Shown piece after piece: positions 7,089-13,790 of a stretch of 52,221 bases of DNA. A model generated the notes under the pieces. That model was not told where the DNA came from and made no database searches. It was given only the letters and a program-made list of their open reading frames with translations. Within the stretch, counting starts at the first letter, position 1, and each line of letters starts with the position of its first letter. A program made the translations under genes and the position numbers. The DNA comes from a virus. The stretch spans positions 1-52,221 of the IMG/VR virus record IMGVR_UViG_3300029954_000016; one strand, 5' to 3'.

Positions 7089-7400
7089 TCAGTCTTCCTC
7101 GTCTTCATAAAGGCTCGGGCAATGCTTGAGGATAATCCTGTTGACGCCGCTGCGACGATGCGTCTTGACGAGATCAGCCAAAAACTTCTCCTGGTCACGT
7201 CTCTCTTCGGTTCCTGTGTCATAAGGACCGAAGACATAGCAGGCCGCACTAAGGATCCGGTTGATCAGGGGGTCCATGTCGTACGAGGGCGCCATCTCCA
7301 TGTAGTCGTGCTCGGTCTCTAGGTTTCCTCCAGATTCTTGAAGATCAAGGAGTAGTTGGAAAACACTGTCCCGCGAGGGACGGGTAGGTTGCTTAGGCAT
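7089..7400 (-). CDS. Hypothetical protein, 103 aa
   Basis: A small acidic helical protein (MPKQPTRPSRDSVFQLLLDL... ending SLYEDEED). It starts at 7400, two bases after the stop of the SF2 helicase, and is followed within two bases by the 196-aa unknown, so all are on one transcript. TAAATA just before this start comes from the helicase stop codon region and is probably not a promoter. No domain recognised. Confidence 0.6.
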   Translation of the reverse strand: MPKQPTRPSRDSVFQLLLDLQESGGNLETEHDYMEMAPSYDMDPLINRILSAACYVFGPYDTGTEERRDQEKFLADLVKTHRRSGVNRIILKHCPSLYEDEED

Positions 7401-7402
7401 AT

Positions 7403-9670
7403 TTACTGTTTCGTGATCGAGGCGCTGGCCCGTAGCTTGGCCAGGGTCGTCTCGTGTTTCTTGACCGTGGCCACGATGCGGGCGGAGTCGGGATTGACCA
7501 CGAGGCGACGTTTCGCCTGCACGATCAGGTTGAGGACGGAGCGGATTTCCTTGGACTGGTCTGGGATATACTTGCGTGTGGCCTTCTTGACCGCGGCGAT
7601 GCGGCGTGCCTCGTCCTCAGGGTCCACCGTCTTGCTGTGACGCAGAGGGGTCAGGGTCGGCACGCACCAGACCTTGAACGGCTCGCACTTGATCTTCTTG
7701 GCCAGGAGGTGGGCACCCGTCATGTACGGAACGATCATGAGGACGGGGCCCACACCATCGGGATCACGCAGGTTGGTTCGGTACAGGGTCTGGACCAGGT
7801 TCTCGATCGAGTGGTCTTGGTCCACGTCGTACTTCGGGATCAGGCCAGCGTACACACGGATGAGACCAGGGTCCGGGTTCAGCGCTGCGAGGTGAGTGAA
7901 CCCGCGTCGATTGCTGTACTTGTTGATGCCGTGAAGCTGCGGAGTCCGAGGCACGGTGAACACCACCTCAGGCCGACCACTGAACAGGATGTTGCTCAAT
8001 CGCTGTGGCCAGACGTCACCCATGCGGTCCGCCTCCTGCAGGGTCTCGGCGTCCTCGGCGTCGGAGCCTGAGTAGTCGTGGTTCCGCCCGTGCTTTGAGA
8101 CGAAGTGTCCGTAGGCCACGATCCGGTAGATGATGCCCAGGTAGTGGATGCCGTTCGGCGCCCAGGTTCGACCGTGGGTCTCCTCGCCCTTGCGTGGAGC
8201 GTTCAGAGTCAGCAGTGACAGAGGGTGATACCCCATGTTCGGCTGCCCCTTGGACCAACCCACGAAGATCTTGGCTGCCTGCCAGATTAGCACCCACAGA
8301 GGTGGCACCGTGAACTTCTTGAGCTCGGCCTCCAGCTCTGGATGAGCGGGCATCACATGCTTGTCCGCGGCCAACCGAGACAAGACTTCACCTATGGGCA
8401 TCTGTGGGCTCAGCTTGCCTTGGATCTGGGCAGCGAGCTTGGTCGGGATCACCATGCCGAAGTCCAGAAGTGCTCGGGTCAGGTTGCGCTGAGTCGCCTC
8501 GCCGTCCATGTTGGTCGGGGGCTTGAGGAGTGGTGCCACGACCAGGCGTTTCGATGCCGCAGCCCGCAAGCGCGCATCCCGTTCGGAGATCGACTTGATA
8601 GATGGTGTGTCCTTCGACTTGGAGTGCTTCTGCAAGTCAATGAAGACGTGTCCGTCCTCCCTCAAGAAGTGGAACATCTGACTGTCTCGGAAGAACGCCG
8701 AGGTCAGGATCACACGACCGTAGCCATCGAACAGGCTCGTCGGCTTCTGGACCAGGTACAGGAGCACGTTCCGCTCGGCGCGGTCGATCATGTCCTCCGG
8801 GTTGAAGTTTGACAGCAGGAACATTGCACCCCGGCCTTCGGAGGCCGCAGCCTTCTCGAACTGGCTTCGGATGTCCCTGACCTGGGCAGGCAGCAGAGTG
8901 AGCGACGGCACCTGGAAGCGCTGCTTGAACTCGTCGGCGCTCTTGAGAGTGGCCACCTGGCCGAGGGTCCATTGTGACATGGTCAATCCCTTGAGCAGCG
9001 GCGTCGACTTGGCCTTCACAACCTCTATGTCCATGAGATCCAGCAACAGCAACCGCATGTACGAGTTCTTCAGCACCATGCGCTTCGATGACAGGACGCA
9101 CTTGCGCGCCTCGTCGAAGATGATCTCCATCTTCTTGAGTAGGTCGAAGCTTGAGTCAGCCTCGTCGAACCTGCGGACCCGGACGAAGGACTCGTGGGTC
9201 GTCATGATGAGAGAGCCGAACGGGACCGGGCCCTCCAGGCTGTGGAAAAAGCCTCGCGTGTACTTCCTGGACCTGTAGTCGTCGCGGCTGGTGATGCCGA
9301 ACAGGTAGTTCAGTGCGAAGGATGGTGGGTCAGAGATGACCTGGTACTGGAGATGGCGAGTCTCATCCTTCTTTGGCTTGAACACCCGCTCCACCGAGTT
9401 TGGGTTCGCGACGACGAACGTGTTGGCGATGGCCCTGGCCTTGGCCCGCGCCCATGCCTTTGGCTTGAGATCCAACTCATCTTCAAGCCTGACCAACACG
9501 CGGGCGTAGGCCTCACGGATCAGGGCCACGGTCGGAGCGACGTAGACGAGGATGATCCTTGGGTCGTCGGTCATCAGTAGCTTGACCGCACGCGACACGA
9601 AGTACTCGGTCTTCCCCGCGCCGGGCATTGCGTCGATGTAGTAGAACTTCCTCTTCTTGATTTCTTCCAT
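7403..9670 (-). CDS. SF2-type helicase/ATPase, 755 aa
   Basis: Start taken at ATG 9670 (MEEIKKRKFYYIDAMPGAGK), behind GGAG; the GTG at 9685 lies inside that ribosome site. Walker A AMPGAGKTE (about 14-22), motif Ia VAPTVALIREAY (about 44-55), Walker B FDEAR (about 185-189) and a C-terminal VQTLYRTNLRD that reads as motif VI (Q-x2-YR-x2-R) make a superfamily 2 helicase likely. The protein is long for such a core, with a large middle insertion and a basic C-terminal tail. First gene of the leftward operon, facing the control region, so probably expressed early. Translocase or replication helicase cannot be told apart. Confidence 0.7.
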   Translation of the reverse strand: MEEIKKRKFYYIDAMPGAGKTEYFVSRAVKLLMTDDPRIILVYVAPTVALIREAYARVLVRLEDELDLKPKAWARAKARAIANTFVVANPNSVERVFKPKKDETRHLQYQVISDPPSFALNYLFGITSRDDYRSRKYTRGFFHSLEGPVPFGSLIMTTHESFVRVRRFDEADSSFDLLKKMEIIFDEARKCVLSSKRMVLKNSYMRLLLLDLMDIEVVKAKSTPLLKGLTMSQWTLGQVATLKSADEFKQRFQVPSLTLLPAQVRDIRSQFEKAAASEGRGAMFLLSNFNPEDMIDRAERNVLLYLVQKPTSLFDGYGRVILTSAFFRDSQMFHFLREDGHVFIDLQKHSKSKDTPSIKSISERDARLRAAASKRLVVAPLLKPPTNMDGEATQRNLTRALLDFGMVIPTKLAAQIQGKLSPQMPIGEVLSRLAADKHVMPAHPELEAELKKFTVPPLWVLIWQAAKIFVGWSKGQPNMGYHPLSLLTLNAPRKGEETHGRTWAPNGIHYLGIIYRIVAYGHFVSKHGRNHDYSGSDAEDAETLQEADRMGDVWPQRLSNILFSGRPEVVFTVPRTPQLHGINKYSNRRGFTHLAALNPDPGLIRVYAGLIPKYDVDQDHSIENLVQTLYRTNLRDPDGVGPVLMIVPYMTGAHLLAKKIKCEPFKVWCVPTLTPLRHSKTVDPEDEARRIAAVKKATRKYIPDQSKEIRSVLNLIVQAKRRLVVNPDSARIVATVKKHETTLAKLRASASITKQ

Positions 9671-9743
9671 GATGGTGGTCTCCACTCGTTGCCCTGTCTT
9701 TAAGGTTTGTCATGATGGGCGGTTGAATCTATAAGCCGATCAT

Positions 9744-9886
9744 GGATGTATGTTTTGTGATGTAGGTTTGGGCTGTACACGATGATGACAAAGTACATCC
9801 TTCCAGGGGGTTTTATACGACCCCGAACCCCAAACATACATCCATCATCACCCTTTATATAAGACCCTCATGTAGGATGTATGTTT
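9744..9886. repeat. Three copies of 12-mer GGATGTATGTTT (two direct, one inverted)
   Basis: Copies at 9744-9755 (+), 9832-9843 (inverted) and 9875-9886 (+). Related sequences lie nearby (GATGTAGGTTTGG near 9759; AAGTACATCC near 9791). Copy 2 and copy 3 face each other around TATATAA, giving a palindromic arrangement that looks like an operator or initiator-protein site. Confidence 0.6.
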
Positions 9887-10029
9887 GGCACGAGGCGCGA
9901 AGCGCCAAGTGTCGTCGGGTGGAGCGTCAGCGACACCCGACCCCGAATGACAGATGACACAGGGGCGCCAGCGTAGCCTGGCGGCTGGATGAGCGGAGCG
10001 AGTCCAGCCTGTCGTGACACGGAAGACAG

Positions 10030-10058
10030 CCCTCGTACTAGGTCTTACCCTCGTACTA
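10030..10058 (+). repeat. Two direct repeats CCCTCGTACTA, 18-base period
   Basis: Exact copies at 10030-10040 and 10048-10058, flanked by matching purines. The spacing puts the copies nearly two helical turns apart. This resembles an operator or iteron pair in front of the rightward genes. Confidence 0.5.
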
Positions 10059-10194
10059 CATCACTGGTATTTGAGGGCCGGTCTTCAGGTCACTGTCTAC
10101 GACAGGTCGTGAGAGCTGCACGACATGTAGGTTTCCAACTTGGGACTAGTACGATTGCGCCGCGCACCGGGCCCGCCGCCGACCGCGGCCCGAA

Positions 10195-10220
10195 CCGTAA
10201 ATAGTGGACAGCTAGTCCAC
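10195..10220 (+). promoter_or_regulatory. GTAAATAG promoter-like motif followed by a 6-bp hairpin
   Basis: CCGTAAATAG (10195-10204) is followed at once by a perfect hairpin GTGGAC-agcta-GTCCAC (10204-10220). The first rightward gene starts 20 bases later. The same motif-plus-hairpin layout recurs at 13752, 21840 and 47461. The TAAATA core resembles T4-type late promoters; the transcript would begin at or inside the hairpin. Confidence 0.55.
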
Positions 10221-10239
10221 CAACAACCCAAGGTTTCAC

Positions 10240-10899
10240 ATGTCCGATCCCGCAATCATGGCCGCCAACAACACGATCCTCAACGCCAACGACTTCGACA
10301 TCCAGCTCTTCGTCGTCGATGGCAACGGTGTGCCGACCCGTGAGCTCAAGGAGCTGGGCTCCCTGGTCTCCGACTGGGCCTACGTCCTGGCGCCGAATCC
10401 GTTCGAGGACGACGAGGAGACCGAGTACGACTTCGGTGAAGACGAGGAAGACGCCCTTAGCCTGGGCCTCGATCATCCCGACTCGGAGGCCGAGGAAGAA
10501 GACGCTGACGAGGAGGACAGCGGTGAAGTGGGAGACGAAGGCGTGGACGCCAGCCTCGAGCCGTACCGCGAACTCCAGCTGACCCACGCGATGACCGGCG
10601 CCGCCTTCCAAGAGGTGATGCACCATGTCTATCGTCGGAAAGAGCAGCCCGCGGTCTCGGTCTCTATCACCTACTACTCGGCCGTCGACGGTGTGCGCCA
10701 CCCCATCTTCCGCCACATCTTCATGGGCGACATCTTCATGCGTGATGACCTCAGCGGTTCGCACGCCGACAAGACCCGTCTCACTATGACCACGAACATG
10801 GACGTGTTCGGCTCGGAGACCTACGTCGACCCGACCGATGGCGTCGAGCAGGTGATGGCCCGTCTGGCACAGGAACACTCGGCATCGAGCGTCCACTGA
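10240..10899 (+). CDS. Hypothetical protein with long acidic segment, 219 aa
   Basis: First gene of the rightward block, behind CCCAAGGTTTCAC. The N-terminal domain (about 1-55) is followed by a very acidic stretch of Glu/Asp (about 58-105, e.g. EAEEEDADEEDSGEV), then a C-terminal globular part with a probable beta-sheet (AVSVSITYYSAVDGVRHPIF, IFMGDIFMRDDL). Such acidic linkers occur in DNA mimics and in assembly chaperones, but there is no specific match. It abuts the gp47-like nuclease gene (1-base gap). Function unknown. Confidence 0.65.
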   Translation: MSDPAIMAANNTILNANDFDIQLFVVDGNGVPTRELKELGSLVSDWAYVLAPNPFEDDEETEYDFGEDEEDALSLGLDHPDSEAEEEDADEEDSGEVGDEGVDASLEPYRELQLTHAMTGAAFQEVMHHVYRRKEQPAVSVSITYYSAVDGVRHPIFRHIFMGDIFMRDDLSGSHADKTRLTMTTNMDVFGSETYVDPTDGVEQVMARLAQEHSASSVH

Positions 10900-10900
10900 C

Positions 10901-11914
10901 ATGATCGTTTCAATCGGCGATCTCCACTTGACGGATTCCGTCGGCAAGGGCGGCCTCAGTGCTTACCTCGAAGAACCGGACGCGATGGTCGCCGATCTGG
11001 TGATCGACCAGCCGCTTAGGTACGCGCGCAAACATGGCGTCCGTGACATCGTGCTGCTCGGCGATCTGTGCGAGAATCCTCGCATGAGCTATCAGGCGCA
11101 GCTCGCGCTGGACCGCATCATCAGCACACGGTACGACAGCAAGTCGCTGTTCCGGTTCCACATCTACCCGGGCAACCACGACCTGTTCGACACGAACCCC
11201 GAAGCCGGTCACAGCCTCCAGGTGCTCGAGTTATGGAAGCGGCCGAACGTCGTGCTCTACACCGAGGTGACCGACGTTGAGATCGGGGGCCATCCGGTCC
11301 GCTTCCTGCCCTGGCCTCACCAGAACTTCCACAAGGGGCGTCTCAACTTCGCTCACGTCGACGTTCACGGCTCGAAGACTGACAGCGGTCGTCTCAACGA
11401 CAAGGACGGCATGTCGACGTCCAAGGCGCACTGCGTGATCGGCCACATTCACACGATGCAGCGGATCAGGAACAGCTTCTACCCCGGCACCACGTACCAG
11501 ACCAACTTCGGCGAGTCGGGGGACAAGTTCTTTGCCCACATCACCAACGACGACGGCTGGAACGTGGAGATGGTTCCCATACGCCCGACGTACCGCCTTC
11601 ATACCATCACCGTCGAGTCGAAGGCTGACCTGAAGTTGATCCCAGCTTCCCCTCAGGATCTGGTGAAGCTGATCATCAGAGGCAAGATCAATGCCAGCGA
11701 CTACCAACATCTGACCGTGGTCAAGACGCTGGCCGTCAAATCTGAGGCCGAAGCAGCGCTGGCCCAGGTAGAGGAGCTGAGTCAGGGCTCGGCTGTCGAG
11801 GTTAGCACCGACGAGTTCTTCGAAAACTGGATGGCCGCCCAGTCCAAGCCACAAGAGCTGAAGGACAAGGCGACGGCCCTCCGCAAACGTCTTCTTCAAG
11901 GAGTTGCCAAATGA
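10901..11914 (+). CDS. gp47/SbcD-like recombination nuclease subunit, 337 aa
   Basis: A calcineurin-like metallophosphoesterase with the expected metal-binding blocks: GDLHLTD (6-12), GDLCEN (about 52-57), GNHDLF (about 91-96), an H in HVDVHG, and GHIHT (about 183-187). Length matches T4 gp47 and phage SbcD homologues. These pair with the ATPase gp46/SbcC to resect DNA ends in recombination-dependent replication. No gp46/SbcC gene is in the window. The stop overlaps the next start (ATGATGG). Family confident; partner must lie elsewhere. Confidence 0.88.
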   Translation: MIVSIGDLHLTDSVGKGGLSAYLEEPDAMVADLVIDQPLRYARKHGVRDIVLLGDLCENPRMSYQAQLALDRIISTRYDSKSLFRFHIYPGNHDLFDTNPEAGHSLQVLELWKRPNVVLYTEVTDVEIGGHPVRFLPWPHQNFHKGRLNFAHVDVHGSKTDSGRLNDKDGMSTSKAHCVIGHIHTMQRIRNSFYPGTTYQTNFGESGDKFFAHITNDDGWNVEMVPIRPTYRLHTITVESKADLKLIPASPQDLVKLIIRGKINASDYQHLTVVKTLAVKSEAEAALAQVEELSQGSAVEVSTDEFFENWMAAQSKPQELKDKATALRKRLLQGVAK

Positions 11915-12219
11915 TGGACAAGCAACAGCTTCTGGCCTTCATCCAGTCCCTGCCCGATGACTTGGTGGTCCGAGACTTCGACATCCGTGAGTGGCAGCGT
12001 CACGAGTCATCGTGGACCCCGACCGATCGCGTCACCGAGTACGGCCGCGTCCACACACGCAGTGTTGACAACCTGCTGACCATGAAGCTCGACTTCAAGG
12101 CCAACTACAGCGGCGAGTTCTGGGCCCGCCTCGACATGCTCGATCACGTCGAGACCGCCCACAACTACCACTGCACCAATCCCGGAACTCACGGAGGCCT
12201 CACGTGCCCATCCTCATAA
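11911..12219 (+). CDS. Hypothetical protein, 102 aa
   Basis: Overlaps the end of the gp47-like gene (ATG 11911 or 11914). Begins MMDKQQLLAFIQSLPDDLVV, a helix, then a beta-rich middle (NLLTMKLDFKANYSGEFWAR). The C-terminus carries two cysteines and two histidines (HNYHCTNPGTHGGLTC) that could bind a metal. No family recognised; operon context only. Confidence 0.6.
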   Translation: MMDKQQLLAFIQSLPDDLVVRDFDIREWQRHESSWTPTDRVTEYGRVHTRSVDNLLTMKLDFKANYSGEFWARLDMLDHVETAHNYHCTNPGTHGGLTCPSS

Positions 12220-12458
12220 GCTACAAGCTCTGCCGCCTCAGCCCAAAGTGGAAGCCTGGGCAAAAGCGGGCTCGCACCGTCCTCTTCACCGACATTAGCC
12301 TCGACCTGCTTCGTGAGAAGCGTAAGAAGACCCGGGTCGAGACCGGCATCTACGAGGTGGGTCCGGACCATATCTGGAAGTTCGTCGAGGGTGTGGACGT
12401 GACCAAGGCCCCTGTCATCGCACCCGCGCCCAACCCCGAAGGAGCCCCTCATGGCTAA
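12204..12458 (+). CDS. Hypothetical protein, 84 aa, GTG start
   Basis: Starts with GTG 12204 behind ACGGAGG and a 6-base spacer, overlapping the upstream gene by 16 bases. The product (MPILISYKLCRLSPKWKPGQ...) is basic in the first half (REKRKKTRVETG) and Pro/Ala-rich at the end. It overlaps the following start by 8 bases, showing continued coupling. Function unknown. Confidence 0.6.
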   Translation: MPILISYKLCRLSPKWKPGQKRARTVLFTDISLDLLREKRKKTRVETGIYEVGPDHIWKFVEGVDVTKAPVIAPAPNPEGAPHG

Positions 12459-13272
12459 GTCCCATCTCGTGCCCAAGCTCAAAGTCAACAGCCTGATCAC
12501 CACAGGTGGCACGCTGATTCATCTCACCTACGACCTGCTGACCAACAAACTACTGTCCAGACACGTGCCGTACAGACTCTGTGACTACAGTCCCGGCGTC
12601 CACTCGTGGCCACGCCGCCTCGCCTACGGACACCGCCGTGTCGACGGTCAATGGTTTGCCAGGGTCATGAAGATCGAGCGCCTCGGTCAGATCGAGCTGC
12701 AGACCACCAAGACCGGCCGCTTCCTCCACGTCTACACGGTGCACGACCGCTACCTGCTGGACTTGGCCCAGCTCTGGAAGCAGGTCGCTCGTCAGCTGGT
12801 GAAACAGGCGGCGCAGCAGTCGGCAATGGCCATGATGGCGATGCCGGGTCTGCGACGCGGTCCGACCCAGGAGCCGGGCAAGGCAGGAGCCGGGCAAGGC
12901 AGGAGGTGTACGATGAGCGAAGACTTCGACAAGCCAAAGACCACCATGTACCTGGTGACCGAAGGTGCAGGGCTGGGTCACCCGGTCCTCGTCAACGAGG
13001 CTGACCTGAAAGAGATGGAGGACAAGCCCCTCTTGCAGCAGGGGAAGCTACTCTGGGCGCGCCATCCTACGGCGAGCCAAGGTTTCCCTGTTCCGTTCAG
13101 GTACCTCAAGCCGACCAAGCTCGAAGCCATCACGACCCAGATCCGCCTCTGGCAGAGCGCGCAAGACTTCTTTGCCCACCAGAGCGCCCAGACGGCGAGC
13201 AAGATCGTGGTTGCCCTTGAGATGATCGACTCCGAGGCCCAGGCCCTCTCCAGAATCGAGGACCCAGCATGA
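12451..13272 (+). CDS. Apparent fusion of two coupled genes, 273 aa (hypothetical)
   Basis: One open frame, but it reads as two proteins. Part 1 (about 1-138) begins MAKSHLVPKLKVNSLITTGG and ends in an Ala/Met/Gln-rich helix. Part 2 (from M155, MSEDFDKPKTTMYLVTEGAG) has its own strong ribosome site, AGGAGGTG, before ATG 12913. The linker is coded by a perfect 16-bp tandem duplication (12871-12902). Removing one copy makes part 1 end in a TGA that overlaps ATG 12913 (ATGA), the usual arrangement of this operon. So part 2 can still be made separately (119 aa). Neither part is recognised. Confidence 0.6.
   Translation: MAKSHLVPKLKVNSLITTGGTLIHLTYDLLTNKLLSRHVPYRLCDYSPGVHSWPRRLAYGHRRVDGQWFARVMKIERLGQIELQTTKTGRFLHVYTVHDRYLLDLAQLWKQVARQLVKQAAQQSAMAMMAMPGLRRGPTQEPGKAGAGQGRRCTMSEDFDKPKTTMYLVTEGAGLGHPVLVNEADLKEMEDKPLLQQGKLLWARHPTASQGFPVPFRYLKPTKLEAITTQIRLWQSAQDFFAHQSAQTASKIVVALEMIDSEAQALSRIEDPA
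12871..12902 (+). repeat. Perfect 16-bp tandem duplication
   Basis: GAGCCGGGCAAGGCAG occurs twice in a row (12871-12886 and 12887-12902). Because 16 is not a multiple of 3, the extra copy shifts the frame of the upstream gene into that of the downstream gene and removes the stop between them. Confidence 0.85.
12903..12915 (+). promoter_or_regulatory. Ribosome binding site and internal ATG of the second half of the fused gene
   Basis: AGGAGGTGTACG precedes ATG 12913, a near-consensus site with good spacing inside an open reading frame. It indicates that the downstream 119-aa protein is, or was until recently, initiated independently. Confidence 0.6.
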
Positions 13273-13529
13273 AGCACGTCAAGCCCCTCGTGCACGTTAC
13301 TGAGATCGACCACTCAGTGCTGGAGTGGGTGCCAGAGAGCCGAACCTCGAAGGAGGCCCGTCAGCGAAGTCTTGAGCGCGCGGCCCAGGATCACTCGGCT
13401 ATGCTGGGAACCCTCAAAGTTGACTTGAGTCCACCCCAACTGACCTGGGCCGAGGTCCGTGCCAAGCAGATGTTGGACTACCGGACCCTAGCTCACCTGA
13501 TTGACTTGTGTAAGGAGCAACAATCATGA
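13269..13529 (+). CDS. Hypothetical protein, 86 aa
   Basis: ATGA overlap with the upstream gene and with the next one. Begins MKHVKPLVHVTEIDHSVLEW; mostly helical and charged (SKEARQRSLERAAQDHSAML; EVRAKQMLDYRTLAHLIDLC). No family recognised. It is part of the small-gene run that ends just before the DNA polymerase promoter-like motif. Confidence 0.6.
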   Translation: MKHVKPLVHVTEIDHSVLEWVPESRTSKEARQRSLERAAQDHSAMLGTLKVDLSPPQLTWAEVRAKQMLDYRTLAHLIDLCKEQQS

Positions 13530-13759
13530 CCTGGTGCATTGCCGTGAAGGCAGACATCGTGGTCCCGGTCTGCCCTCTCAAGCCCGGCCGCTGCATGTGG
13601 CAGCACCGCGAGACCCACGCCTGCGTCCATACTGCTGAGGAGATGACGCTTCAGCAATGGTGCGCCCACGTCGGTCTCAAGGGTCACCCGACCGAGGAGC
13701 AGGTGGGCCGCTTCATGCTCCGTCTGAGGAAGGACCTCAAGGAGGCGGACGGTAAATAG
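13526..13759 (+). CDS. Cysteine/histidine-rich small protein, 77 aa
   Basis: Residues 1-50 contain C4, C16, C23, H27, H31, C33 and H35, then WCAHVG, a density that suggests a small zinc-binding fold. The rest is a basic helix (GRFMLRLRKDLKEADGK). It overlaps the previous gene (ATGA). Its stop codon TAA forms part of the GTAAATA motif in front of the DNA polymerase gene. Function unknown. Confidence 0.6.
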   Translation: MTWCIAVKADIVVPVCPLKPGRCMWQHRETHACVHTAEEMTLQQWCAHVGLKGHPTEEQVGRFMLRLRKDLKEADGK

Positions 13760-13774
13760 AGGCCAAGCCCTAGG
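13752..13774 (+). promoter_or_regulatory. GTAAATAG promoter-like motif plus small hairpin before the DNA polymerase gene
   Basis: GTAAATAG at 13752-13759 is followed by TAG-(A)-GGC caa GCCCTA, a 6-bp stem with one bulged A (13757-13772). The polymerase start is about 33 bases downstream, close to the spacing at 10197. Same arrangement as at 10197, 21840 and 47461. Confidence 0.55.
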
Positions 13775-13790
13775 CACCACCAGGATACTC

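Larger units (their letters stand above)
9671..10239. promoter_or_regulatory. Divergent control region between the leftward and rightward gene blocks
   Basis: This 569-base stretch has no credible gene and separates the two opposed gene blocks. The left half is AT-richer, with TATATAA (9856-9862) and TATAC/TATAA elements near 9814, three copies of a 12-mer (GGATGTATGTTT), and poly-pyrimidine runs. The right half is GC-rich and full of short inverted repeats (for example GGCGC-GAA-GCGCC near 9894-9906 and CTGGA...TCCAG near 9985-10007). Two direct copies of CCCTCGTACTA follow. It is the natural site for divergent early promoters, operators or an origin; I cannot say which. Confidence 0.6.

Noticed and set aside
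7396-7406. TAAATA on the minus strand before the 103-aa gene
   Set aside because: Formed by the stop of the helicase gene and the following start; no room for a transcript leader.
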